Source: Spirogloea muscicola
Lineage: Eukaryota; Streptophyta; Zygnematophyceae; Spirogloeales; Spirogloeaceae
DNA length: 64,000 nucleotides
Assembly (NCBI GenBank): GCA_009602725.1
Contig: WELB01000055.1
Coordinates: 385,025 to 449,024 of the forward strand
Direction: 5' to 3'
Below, one piece after another: positions 44,427 through 55,682 of this stretch; position 1 is the first letter of the stretch; each line of letters opens with the position of its first letter. A program made the translations under genes and the position numbers. The notes under the pieces are model-generated. The model was given only the letters and a program-made list of their open reading frames with translations. It was not told the DNA's origin and did no database searches.

Positions 44427-47400
44427 ATGGGGGAAGGGGGGAACACGCTGCCGCTGGTGCACACGCCAACTTACGCCGTCGTCGCCGTCGTCGGCGGCTT
44501 CGTCCTCATCTCCGTCGCCGTCGAGCGCGGCATCCACCTGCTCGGAAAGGTGCCTTCTGCTCGCAACGGCAGAGTGCCGGCCCGCCGTCAGACGCACCTT
44601 GATCAGAAGGACTGGTCGCAATCAGACGACCAGTCCTTCTGACTGCGTCGCGGGGACGTGGATTGTGGCCGTGGCGCTGGCTCGGGCGCGGGCAGGCGCT
44701 GCGGAGGCGGAAGCAGAAGGCGCTCTTCAATGCGCTGACGCGCATGAAAGAAGGTGCGCTAGCGACGCCTCCTAGGGAGGCCATCTCATGACCCCAATGC
44801 TGTGACTCATTGTCAGCTCAAGATTGTCAGCTCAAGGTCGACTCCTTCATGAAGAAGCAGTTGTTCGCCTTCCGAGCGCCGCAACCAGCATCCTCTCTCG
44901 CTCGGCTGACGGAATGCGATAGTTACATAACGGGCTTCACTGTCGTCTCTTGTCATGCAGAGCTGATGCTCCTGGGCTTCCTCTCCATCCTCCTCAGCAT
45001 CTTCGAGCCACAGATCGTCAGCATCTGCGTGCCATTCGACCTGACCAACCCCCTGCTGCCGTGCCCGTACACGGCCGCGGAGAAGGCCCTCTTTCAGCAG
45101 GACGGGGGGGCGCTGGCGCCCGGGCCTGCAGCCGAGGGCCATGGACGGAGGCTGTTGAGCTCAATCGCGGGGAATGTGAGCCTGGTGTGGACTCCCCACT
45201 TGCCTGATGTGGCGCCTTCCAGGGCCTTGCACAAGGCTGCCAGGCGGCTCCTTGCCGAAAGCATGGGCGGTGAGGCTAATGTCACGCCCGAAAGTGAGGG
45301 ATGCAGTGCGGTAAGCAGTCCTTCCTAGGTTTAAGATATCTGTCCTTCACCAGCAGCAGACCGTGCAGCTAGCTAGATGACCTGCAGATTGGCACGAAAG
45401 CTTAAATAAGTGCCTCAGAGATTGTGGCTGAAAACCTCTGGTACCAACTGATGGTTGAAGTGTATTGATGGCTTTCAGTCTGGTCACCAATGTATGGCAG
45501 GGCCATCATTCGTTCGTCTCAGGGCCCGGCCTCCACCAGCTGCATACATACATCTTCATGCTGGCCATTGTGCACATCCTCTTCTCTTTTGTCACAATCG
45601 TTATCGCTGAGTGGCGCATCAGCTGCTGGAAGAACTGGGAGGAAGAGGCCCATAAAGATGTTGATGAAGGAAAACACCTGCCGAGTGGTTGGTGGCTCTT
45701 CTGAAATTCTGCACATGGTGACGCTTGTCTCCAAGTCAGTGCCACATTTCAGGATGCCTAACGCGAAGACAAATATAAGTCTAAATAACGTTGATCATTT
45801 CTGAACGGTTTTCTTCTGCAGCATGGAAGCAAGCTCCATATCGCCACACCTCTTTCGTCAATCGTCACACACGACATTCTGATCACCCGGACAGCCTCCG
45901 ACTGTACGTGGTAAGAGCCAAAAATACTCCTGCATGCTCATGCTGACGTTCTAGTGAGTAATACAGTGGATACATATTAGGCCACAATCGGATCACCAGG
46001 CTTCCACGCGGCGTGTCATGTAGTATAACTACGCACTGCTTGGGCTTGCTTGTGACTGCAATCCTGTGCTGAGTGGCTGAACTGCATCTATATCTGCTTC
46101 AGCCTGTTTGCTGTTGTTCTTGTTGCTGTATTTATAAGAGGCTCCTGTTTTCTGCAGGCATGCTTCTTCCGCCAGTTTGTCAACTCAATTTCCCATGCTG
46201 ATTACCGCGTCCTCCGTCAAGCATTTGTTAAGGTGATCAGACATTTTTTGATGTCACGCTGCAGGCTACCCAAAAGCTGCTGAGCATCTGCCAGCCTCAA
46301 TTCCATAGTCAGGACCCGGTCATTGGTGTGGTGCTCTTGTGTAGCTTGTTTTCCTCATGCACCATCATGCAACGAATCAGCAAGGCTGGGAGTAGCACAT
46401 GGTCCCTGCCTGTTTCAACGTGCCAAGCTACCTACTATTTGCTGCTGCTTGCTCCGTATTCCTGTGCAGAGTCACAATACCAGCCTCAAATTTGACTTTC
46501 ACAGCTATCTGCTGCGCTCAATGGAGGCGGACTTTATACATGTTGTAGGCATCAGGTGTTGCATTGAGCTGACAATATGGGATCCAGCCTTTGCCCGAAT
46601 TTGCCTGAATCAGCGCGACTGTGTCTGCTCAAAGCTATTAATTGCGCATTGTACTTTAAGGTCCTCCAAAGCTTGCACTTGTTGTGGTGGTGCCTCACAA
46701 GCCGTTCTTATCAAATGTGATGTTGCTGCAGCTGGTACCTTTGGTTAGTCGTTCTTGTACTGCTTTTACTCGCTGTTCAAAGTATGTGTATCTCCTCAAT
46801 AAGTTTTGCATCTTGTTTGTCAAATGAACGAATTACGTGGTTTGACAGCTGTCCAGGGATTGCTCCTTGGGTTGTGACCATCCTGCTTTGCTGCTGTAGT
46901 CATACCAAGTAGTACGCGCAGGAGTGCAAGATCTGTCAGCAACTTGGCAATCAACGGTGTGCATCGGAGAGCCATGTCAGCGCCTCTTGATCATGCTTGT
47001 GTACTTTCCTGATCGCTCATGCAATGAAGCTGACAAGCTTAATTTCACTTCGAACTGCCTTTGTAGGTTGGCACATCCTTTTCTGGGTTTCCTTCGCCCC
47101 ACTCCTTGTAAGCAATAGACTAAGATCAATGACTGTCTACTGCAAGTCAAGTCTCAGCAGCGCAATGCAATCATGTGAAGAAATAACTGGTTTCAGAAAC
47201 TTAACAGAAGCTTTTAATGCTGGCGCTAGTGGCCGATGAAGTGTATCCATAAGCATGGCTTTGCATTCTGCCAGATGGCGGTGGTGCTAGGTACAAAGCT
47301 GGAGCACATCATGTCGCAGCTAGCGCATGAGACCAAGGACAGCAGTGGCAACTGCTTGAGTAACAGCATTGTACTCCGTGACGACCTTTTCTGGTTCAAG

Positions 47401-49010
47401 CGGCCCATCCTCATCCTCAATCTCATCCATTACATCTTGTTCCAGGTAAGCACCTGCTTTGAAGTGAGCAAGTTCCAGGCATGAATATCTGGAATCGCAT
47501 GTCCATCTTATCGCCTGGTCTCACGGGGACATTTCATGTAAAACATTTCATGCAACATGCTTATGTTGTTGGATCATAGGACCCCTCCTTCAAAGCATCG
47601 CAAATCCAGAACATGAGCTACCTTTCGTAGAGCCAGGCTGTAGTAGCTGACGACACTGGCTGCAGTAGCTAATGGCACTTCCTCAAGTCTGCAGAATGCA
47701 TTGGTGATTGCTTCAGTTGTTTGGGCGCTGGTAAGGATACTGCAGCCATGACTCAGACCTACTCATTGCAGCAAAATATAATTCTCAAGAACTTCTGCAG
47801 GATGCAATATTCATGGATATATTGAAGGAGCAGCATCTTGCATCTATGCTACATTTGTGCAGGAACGCTCGAAGTGGCCAAGTCCCATATATCTAGCTAC
47901 TGTCACATGCATAAGGGAGTTGCACTCTTGACACAATGGTGGACCTTGTGCAGTGGGAGGTTGGAACAAAGTCATGTTTCACAAATTCGTATACCTTCCT
48001 GATCATCTCCGTGGTTCTGAGGTTAGCAGACACTTAGTCTCTTAACATTCCTGCCAAAATGCTGCAATGTGGTGTAACATCTAAGTCAGTTCATCGGAGC
48101 ATTTGATAGCAGTCCTAGTAGCTCAAGATTCTCAATCAAGCCTTCCACTCAGTCTGACACCGGTCAGATGTATCAGGAATGTCTTTATACAAAGCATTGA
48201 ACGCTTAGAGGCTGCCATGGCTTGCCTGTTGCAGCTGCTTTGTCCAGCTCCTCTGCAGTTATGTCACTCTTCCACTCTATGCTTTTGCTACTCAGGTCAG
48301 CCCCACAGCCTCCTCATGCAGCTCATCTTCAATATGCATACTCACATTATGGCTGCTCAAACTCTGCTAAGAGGTCTCATGGCCCGGAATCATTGCTCGC
48401 AGTTACAGGGGGGTTGACGAGGTAGATAAGTCCAACTTACATTCCTTGTCACATTGAGATGATTGCTTGACAATTAATTGGACGGAGGTGGCTGCAGCTT
48501 GGATCAAAGTTCAGGAAGGAGCTCTTCTCGGAGGACATACACGCTCCGCTGAAGGCCTGGGCAAAGCGCAACAAGAAGCACAAGCCCAACCTCCTGGGGG
48601 ATGCCGCCAAGCAGACGGTGGGCCTGGCGACGTCGACGGTCATCGGAGCAGCAAGCCTGGGGGCTGGCCAGGTGCTCGGCTTGAGCAGGGCTCCCAAGAC
48701 CAACTCCTCTGCTCCAGATCTCACCACTGTGGCCGAGGAGCCTTCCGACCAGCTCACCAACCATGCCAACACCAGATCAGCATCACTGCCAAACCACTTG
48801 ACAGATGAACAGCATCGCCATCCTGATGACAAGGCCTTGAGTGGCAATGTGGCTGACCTGCCGCTGAGTCGGACATCAGAAGGTGCTGATGAGGTTCCTG
48901 GGCAAGAGCGCTCTCGCAATCTAGCAGACAGCCTGCCAGCGGAGGAGCTTGCTGTCCCTAAAGAAGTGGAGAAGGAATACGAACTCTACAGTGATGATGA
49001 TTCTGACTGA
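44427..49010 (+). CDS. MLO-family seven-transmembrane protein
   Basis: MLO proteins are plasma-membrane heptahelical, calmodulin-binding proteins reported as Ca2+ channels; in angiosperms some confer powdery-mildew susceptibility. Fourteen exons: 44427-44549, 44696-44753, 44961-45310, 45501-45687, 45822-45910, 46158-46232, 46470-46548, 46857-46895, 47067-47107, 47275-47445, 47695-47730, 47954-48021, 48235-48295 and 48498-49010, giving 629 residues in phase. Membrane segments include YAVVAVVGGFVLISVAV (TM1), ELMLLGFLSILLSIF (TM2) and LHTYIFMLAIVHILFSFV (TM3). Conserved blocks: FFRQFVNSISHADYRVLR, MAVVLGTKLEHIMSQLAHE, FWFKRPILILNLIHYILFQ and LLCSYVTLPLYA. C-terminal WAKRNKKHKPN-type sequence suits the calmodulin-binding region. 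The 46548/46857 intron needs a GC donor. Several exons are 36-41 bases. The 46895/47067 junction is less certain than the rest. Confidence 0.94.
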
Positions 49011-49830
49011 TATGGCTGCTACCTATTTGAAGGTATATGCTACCGAAAATGGGTGGGGCATGTAGATCCCACTCAGCTTCCACTCTTGGAAGGCCCTTCC
49101 CATTGTTTTCTGGGTGGTTCCCTTTGGCAGCTTTGTCCTCCCTTGGCAGCTCAACATTCTTTGTCCTAGCAACTCCCTCAAACTGAAGGTGTTACTGTCG
49201 GATTTCGAGACTTTCAGAGAAGTGTTTCTCTTGCAATCCCTTTCATTGGTCCTTTTCGACGAATCAATAAGCAGCTTACCTCCAAGGAGCTGCAAGACTC
49301 GCCTATACTCACATTGGCTCAACGCTGGGGTAGAGCAGGCACACTGTTGGCCTCAGACCATTGGAAAATTCCTTCTTGGTTATGACTGTGCGGTGGTCCA
49401 CCCTGCATCAGCATTTTATGGATTTATTTCATCCTTTTTGATGGAATAAATTCGGCATTGCGCTGTCAATGCCTGGTCTGGGAGCTAGGATCTAAAAGTG
49501 AGTGCGACGCATGGCAGTGGCTGTTGTGGAAGGAATCAACATCTTTTCTTCAACTTGCAGTTTTATTGGTTGATATATTATATTTGGTCTTTCTCTAAGC
49601 AAGTCATGCAGGCAAGCACGTCTCAACGGCAGCTACATCATTTGACGCTTCTATGTTTCTTGTACCCTACTCGGTAGACACAACTTCTGTGCTCGGGTCC
49701 TGAGGAGGGCGTCATGCATACATGCAAGTCAACACAGCATGGCAGTAGCACTAGGGGCACAACTGTGCAGTGCATTGCGCAGAATGGTGGTGTGGGCCTG
49801 TTTGTGGAGCCCAGACATGCATTATGCTGT
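49011..49830. other. No gene seen; MLO 3' flank
   Basis: Average-composition sequence after the MLO stop. Frames of about 100 residues occur on both strands (49023-49449) but show no family pattern or splice structure. Confidence 0.35.
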
Positions 49831-49834
49831 TCTG

Positions 49835-50320
49835 CTTGCCAAGTTTCACCACTATTTGTTGGAAGAAGAAGGGGCGCCATTATAAGGACCACCCTGGGGG
49901 CGACCACTTCTTCCCATGCGCCATGGACATACATGGCGGCTATGGAACGAGGTGATCTTCCCTCCTTTATCGCCTGGCACAGCATGTTGATGCCCGCCGA
50001 CGTAGTCGAGCGGGTAGCTTAGGGCATCCTAGCGTCCCGCAAGCCGTCATTGCCTGCTATAGAATGCGGCTGCCATTGAGTCTGCAGCGCTCCCAGGCAC
50101 TCGCGATACATCAGCGAGCTGGGCGTGCACTAGGCCAGGCTAATGGCATCCTTGGTGGTGGTCTAGCTCCTCAGCTTAGCTTGTCAGATCTGTATGTGGA
50201 CTCAAGGATATTAGTGCCACCCTTAGCCAGCTCATTTCCCCATTATCAGAACTTTTGTAAGGCTTAAATTGGCCTCTCTTTCAACTTCATGCGCACCGCG
50301 CGCTTTCTCTCTGGAAGTAC
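49835..50320 (+). mobile_element. LINE-type ORF2 end with family-B tail
   Basis: Frame pieces read GDHFFPCAMDIHGGYGTR then LPLSLQRSQALAIHQRAGRAL and SLSDLYVDSRI, parallel to the C-terminus at 15831-16151. A stop or frameshift separates the first two. The family-B tail follows ('ggatattagtgccacccttagc', 'gcgcaccgcgcgctttctctct'). Confidence 0.72.
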
Positions 50321-50683
50321 ATACTATGAGTACATTCAAGTCACATTGAGGGCTCGTTCAAGACATGGCATGGCATGGTATCAGTTGCGCCAGCATGGAC
50401 ATGCATTGCTCGACGAGCTGAGTTGGCTTCACCATAAGAGACTGAAAGTTTGCAGTGGAAGCTGCATGTAGGCAAGTTTTGGATTTGGAGCTTAGTGCTG
50501 GAGCACAGAAATTGGCTTCACGTACGTTCCCAGGAAAGATTGGTCTGATAGATCAGAATGCTGAGCTTTGCGGTCAAGTGCATTGCAGGGGAAAATATTA
50601 GGCTGTCAAGAAACTTCAAAGGAGCCTTACCCGCTCCGCCGGCCCCGCTTCCAATCTGACTTGGTCCCAAGTTTGCTTCTCCT

Positions 50684-51313
50684 GTGGCTGCGGAGGAGAT
50701 TGCCGGCGGGCGGCAGCAGGTCCTCGTCCGGCTTCACTGCTTCTGTATTGATTCCTTCGATGAAGAAGCACGCGGCTCACAAGGACCCCCAGAGAGAGCT
50801 AGCAAAGAGCGCCGCCAACAGCTAACAGCTCGCCCAGCAAACGAGGTGTACATTAGTCAATACTACGCATTTGGGCATGCTGCCAGGGCGTCATGTTGCC
50901 CTCCAGCCCTCATCGAAGTTGTCCCAAGAAGGCGGACGGAGTGCCCTCACTGGGCCTTCGACAAAGAGCATGCCAGCCACCCCAAAAAATGGTGGCCAGT
51001 ACAGGCACCAGACACCCGCGCACCTCAGCCGAACACGGTGAAGACCAGCCCATTGCCGGCAAAGGAGCCTGCCAAGGCCCGCCGGCAGCGGACGGTACGT
51101 GAGCGTGGCAGCGGGACGGTCATGGCAGCAGCATCTGTGTGCACAGGCGGACCCCCAGTCGTAGACCCTGCTTGCGGGCTCACGGCTGCCGGCGCGCAAG
51201 GTCCGCGCGGTCCATCGATTTCGCAAAGCTTTGTACCATCTTATCATATCGATGGACGAACTTTTTCTGAATCAAAGTGGAGACCAAAGCCGTACGATTG
51301 GGATGCGGAGTAG
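50684..51313 (+). CDS. Unidentified open frame, 209 codons without stop
   Basis: A plus-strand frame with a protein-like tail: FVPSYHIDGRTFSESKWRP, then KPYDWDAE-stop. It also has ECPHWAFDKEHASHPKKWW upstream, and several Trp, Tyr and Cys residues in a moderately GC-rich setting. No ATG opens the frame, so if real it is one exon of a spliced gene whose other exons I cannot place. No family is recognised. It could equally be part of an unfamiliar repeat. Confidence 0.28.
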   Translation: MAAEEIAGGRQQVLVRLHCFCIDSFDEEARGSQGPPERASKERRQQLTARPANEVYISQYYAFGHAARASCCPPALIEVVPRRRTECPHWAFDKEHASHPKKWWPVQAPDTRAPQPNTVKTSPLPAKEPAKARRQRTVRERGSGTVMAAASVCTGGPPVVDPACGLTAAGAQGPRGPSISQSFVPSYHIDGRTFSESKWRPKPYDWDAE

Positions 51314-51319
51314 GCCTCG

Positions 51320-51815
51320 TGAGCGGGCAATTTGCAGCCGGCCGCGAGAAGGGGGCCCGGCGGCCAATGGGAGGCCGCAAACCACGTCACGGAGGCGCGG
51401 CGGGCCGTCGGGCCTCGGGCCCGGATAACCGCCGGGCCACAGGTTATCCCACCGGCGGCGGAGTGGCGCGCCCGGGCCCGGGAGGCGGACCACTCTGGTA
51501 AACCCGGGATGGGCGCAGTTACCAGCGGGGCAGGACCCCCTGGGAGCCGGCCGGCGGGCCACATTTGGCGGCGGGCCGGCCCGGGGGAAGTGGGCCGGCC
51601 GCAGCGCCGCTACTTCTGGCGGCGCCGCAGGCTTCTAGAACCGGGGGCAGGCGGGGGGGTTGGTGCGCAGGCCGCCCCGGGTGGGAGCCCGCCGCCAGAG
51701 CCCGCCCCGCCGCCAAATGTGGCGGGCGGCCGCGGCCGTCTTGCCGGCACTCATCTCGGCGGCCCGGCCCCTGCGCGGCGGCCACCAGACATTCGCCCAC
51801 GAAAGCAAAGGTGCC
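51320..51815 (+). promoter_or_regulatory. GC-rich 5' flank of PDI
   Basis: Very GC-rich (GGCCGG, CCCGGG-like words) up to an unresolved base at 51816. Frames open on both strands are compositional. Confidence 0.4.
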
Positions 51816-51817
51816 NT

Positions 51818-54800
51818 TGCTGCTGCTGGTCCTCGCCGGCGCGGCCGTGGCGGCGGCCTCGGAGGACCCCGCGCCGTCGGGCCCCTCGGACGTCATCGTG
51901 CTCACGCCCGACAACTTCGACGAGGAGGTCCTGGACAAGGACGCGCTGGTGGAGTTCTACGCGCCCTGGTCAGCCCGCCACTCCAGCCGATGAGCCCGCG
52001 TCGATATATTGCGCACTAATTCTCGTCGTCTGCCGGCTCGCACTGCCGGTGTCGGCCGCTCAGCTTCGCCCTCCAAATCGTATGCTTGCAGCTGTTTTCA
52101 AATGCAGTCTGTGCTTGGCGGGCCGCTGACCTCGTGCAGCTCGGGGATGCAGGTGCGGGCACTGCAAGAAGCTGGCGCCTGAGTACGAGAAGCTGGCGAC
52201 GGCTTTCAAGAAGACGCCCTCTGTCGCCATCGCCAAGGTGGTTCCTCCCGCCTGTCCTGAAACCATGTCTGCTTCTTGATGATGTATTATTTCTTATGTT
52301 CCAACCCAACGTGGATTGAGTACATTCTGGACAAACAGTCGTTTCGTCCACGTTCCACACTTCCTGATTTAGCTCTTGGAGATGCAAGATCCAATACATG
52401 CATCTCCAGTTCGCAAGTTGTTTACCTCAGTCCTCCCGAGCACTCAGGTCGATTGCGATACACACAAGGACCTGTGCGCTCGGTTTGACGTGTCAGGCTA
52501 CCCGACTCTCAAGTGGTTCCGCAGTGGCTCGCTTGAGGGAGATTCGTGAGTTTTCTGCTCTGTGATGTGTCCGCTGCTTCGTCTCGTGCCAATTTGACAA
52601 TCAGATTGCTGTTCAGATGGCAATGCAACGACCCATGCAAATGATCATCAGCAGTACCATTCAACAAGCATTAGCGGTTTTATTATGCCGACTCTCTTGA
52701 CTTCAAGCATGGTCATGCTCTTATCTCATGCAGCTACCAGGGTGCTCGCACAGTGGAGGGTATGCTTGAGTACATCAACAATCTGGCTGGTGGGTTTAAG
52801 TGTTTTTGTTTTGGTAAAGGGATCTCTTGTTGAAAAAGCGGCTTGCAAAACCCTCTGGGCCTGAGGACACATGAGGACTTTAAATAACTCCCAAGTTTGG
52901 CATGCACTGCTTGACGTTGTTAGTTCGAGTAGCTCAATCTCACCCGTAATTTACATTCCCAGTAATTGTGCTTTATGGGAAGGCCTGAGGCCTGCACGAT
53001 GCTACTTGGTTCTGCTGCAGGAACCAGTGTCATGCTTGGTGGGGAGCCGTCAAGTGTGGTGGTCCTTACGCTAGACAACTTCGACCAGATTGTATTGGAC
53101 AAGAGCAAGGACGTGCTTGTTGAATTCTACGCCCCCTGGTACGATATTTGACGATTAGTAGGCTGAATGGCTCACCATGAGTGGTTGTAATGGTGGCCTA
53201 CTAAAATTTTTCTAGTTGACAAGAATTTTTCTAGGAAATCGATGAATGTAGGAAGCTGCTGTATCCAGCCGAGGGGAATACTGCTGTGGAGTCTCGTTGA
53301 AATTGCTTAGTCTTACTTGCGGAGACTCTCGTTTGTTACTTTCTTCTCTAATGCAGGTGCGGACACTGCAAGTCTTTGGCTCCGGTGAGGACTACTACTA
53401 ATAGCTTGCTAGGCTGTCAATATAGTCAAAGACTTCCATGCATTCAATTAGAATCGGCACCAGAGTGACACATCTGCGTCACTAGCAAATGCACAATGAT
53501 ATTGTTTGCACATGGGCAGACGGGGAAGTTGAGGTGTTGTTCTCTGAGGTTTGGTTGCCCCTCGTGTTGAGACTGCCTGAGGTCGAGTCAATTGGGTTGT
53601 TGCTCTGCTTCAGCTTGCTGACAATCTATCTCTTTCTTCTGTCAGACTTATGACAAGCTGGCCAACGCCTTTAAGCTGGAGAAGAATGTTGTAATTGCAA
53701 AGTGCGACGCCGACAACTACAAGGACCTGGGTGAGAGGTAAGCCTTTGAGTACGCGCATAGAAACTCCTCAAGGACTAACATCTTATCCTGCGAAATGGG
53801 ACAAAGGCGCTTGCTGTTAGTCAGCCTTGCGTTCTTGAGTGGGCAGGCTGCGTTGTCTAAGCGAAAGAGTTTAGAGCTTGGAGAAGCTCAAGAATTGGAA
53901 CATGTATTGGAGCACAAAGTCAGAGAGTGTGCTTTTAAAGTCAAAGTCAACTCATTGACCTCCCTTGTAAGGAAATGCTTGCAACATGGGCTACACATTA
54001 GAAGTGTAGCCCCATAGCTGCATGACGTTCCAGTGCTCTGGGTCTATTTGCAATGGGCCTCATGCACCGGCCCTTCATGCTCGTTTGGTCTCTTAGGTTT
54101 GGAGTGTCGGGCTTCCCCACCATCAAGTGGTTCACCAAGGACAACAAAAAGGGGGAGGACTATGAGGGAGGGCGTGGTTTGGACGACTTCGTTGAGGCTG
54201 TCAACGCCAAGGCTGGAGTCTCGCGGACTGCGTCAGGTTCCTTGGGTACTGAGGTATGCACAAAGCATTGATTGTGACTGCTCTAACCTTCTCTGCTGTG
54301 CAGTAAGAGGACAGATCTATGCGTGCAAGTAGCAAGATACGAGCAGTGTCTCAAAAGCCCTGTCATAGGCCTTATCCAGTGGGAATTCGCTACTGGTTCA
54401 GCAGGTGAAACCTTCATATTTTGACCAGTCAGTGGCGTGATACTAACTCAACCCTTTGCTGCTGGTTCTGCGGGGCCAGGCTGGCAAAGTGAAAGAGTTG
54501 GATGAGCTGGCTGCCGAGTATGTTACAGCTAGCAGTGCGGACAGGAAGGCTGTCCTTGAAAAGGCCCAGGCAGTCGCTGACAAGCTCGACGATGCCAAGT
54601 AAGGCCCTGGCAGACGTAGCAGATGGTTCAGAACAACACATTTGGACAAATGCTTGGGTAGAGCAGGCAGCTTCCAAGAGTGCATCACCAATTTTGAGAT
54701 GCTGCAAGCTGAGCCTTTGCTTTTGGCACTTGTCAACAAGACTAATATTGAGAGGCGCTGACCTTGCCATGTGGCAACGTACAGGGCTGCCAAGCAGTAT

Positions 54801-55162
54801 CTCAAGGTTTTCAAGAGCATTGAAGAGAAAGGGGATGACTTCCCTAGCAAGGAGACCACCCGACTCGAGCGGATGTTGTCTGGGGTAAGCTGCCAGTTCT
54901 TGTGCCTGCTGTGCCATTAATTGTTGGACGTAGTGCAATCTGAGACAGGCACTCCATTATGTGGGAGTGTTGGGGGCACCTATGAGTTAGGTCTTAAGCC
55001 AAGGAAGTGCATGTTGAACACTCCTAGCTGCAGCTTGGTCCCTCAGCATTTGCTTACCTCTAAAGCTCCACGTTTGCTGTTGTGCTGTCTGCTCAGTCCT
55101 TGAGCCCATTGAAGGTGGATGAGTTCACAGTGCGGAAGAACATCCTGAGCTCCTTTAAGTAG
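51818..55162 (+). CDS. Protein disulfide isomerase with two thioredoxin domains and ERp29 C-terminal domain
   Basis: ER oxidoreductase of the plant PDIL2-1 / PDI-D type that forms and shuffles disulfides. Exons: about 51818-51968, 52153-52237, 52448-52545, 52734-52789, 53021-53138, 53357-53384, 53646-53737, 54097-54253, 54480-54598, 54785-54884 and 55097-55162; phases agree. A signal-peptide core ([15 protein letters not shown]) leads to two thioredoxin domains. Each has VEFYAPWCGHCK split by an intron after the W codon's second base, and the partner cis-Pro loops SGYPTLKWF and SGFPTIKWF. The third part ([19 protein letters not shown] ... [12 protein letters not shown]) is the helical ERp29c/D domain. 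The protein ends NILSSFK with no KDEL/HDEL, as in several plant members. No ATG is visible before the signal peptide: the frame reads AKVPLLLL with an N at 51816, so the start lies in mis-assembled sequence or an unseen exon. Confidence 0.93.
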
Positions 55163-55682
55163 AGAGCTTTGACAGCACCGTGATTGATTAGTGAACTGCC
55201 ACTGGGGATAGCGAGCAATTCTCCTTTGAAGTGTAGCATGTCAAATGTGAGGCCTTGCTCCTACACGAGGCCCTTAAAACCTGCTGCTGCTTAGTAAAAG
55301 CCCAGGCTTTCCAAAGCAGCAGCCACACATGCCAAATTCATCTTAAACTGGGCCAGATGTACAATGCAGATTTAGTGTGATGTCTCGAAGTACTGTGACC
55401 TTATACGTACCAAATCTTCTGGGACGATTGCAGTCATGATTTGACATGCGTGCACTTGCATGCTTTGAGAGCTTTCCAAAAGTTGGCATGTGAATTAAAA
55501 ACCCCCTTTTTGGCTGTCACCACACTGTACCTAGTCATTAAGTGGGGGATCTTGGACAATGGGCGCAAGCTCAAGCAACAGCAAGCCACTACAGAAAGCA
55601 GTGGAAATGTGTAGGGATGCTGTCATGTGTAATGACGCATCTCAAAGAATGTGAGGAGTGCCACAACTGGTAGATTAGGGCT
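55163..55682. other. Convergent 3' flanks of PDI and desaturase
   Basis: No coding sequence or repeat member is recognised. The two genes are tail to tail here. Confidence 0.35.

Noticed and set aside
46900-47066. An extra MLO exon around 46918-46960
   Set aside because: No frame there gives MLO-like sequence, and exons 46857-46895 and 47067-47107 already join in phase.
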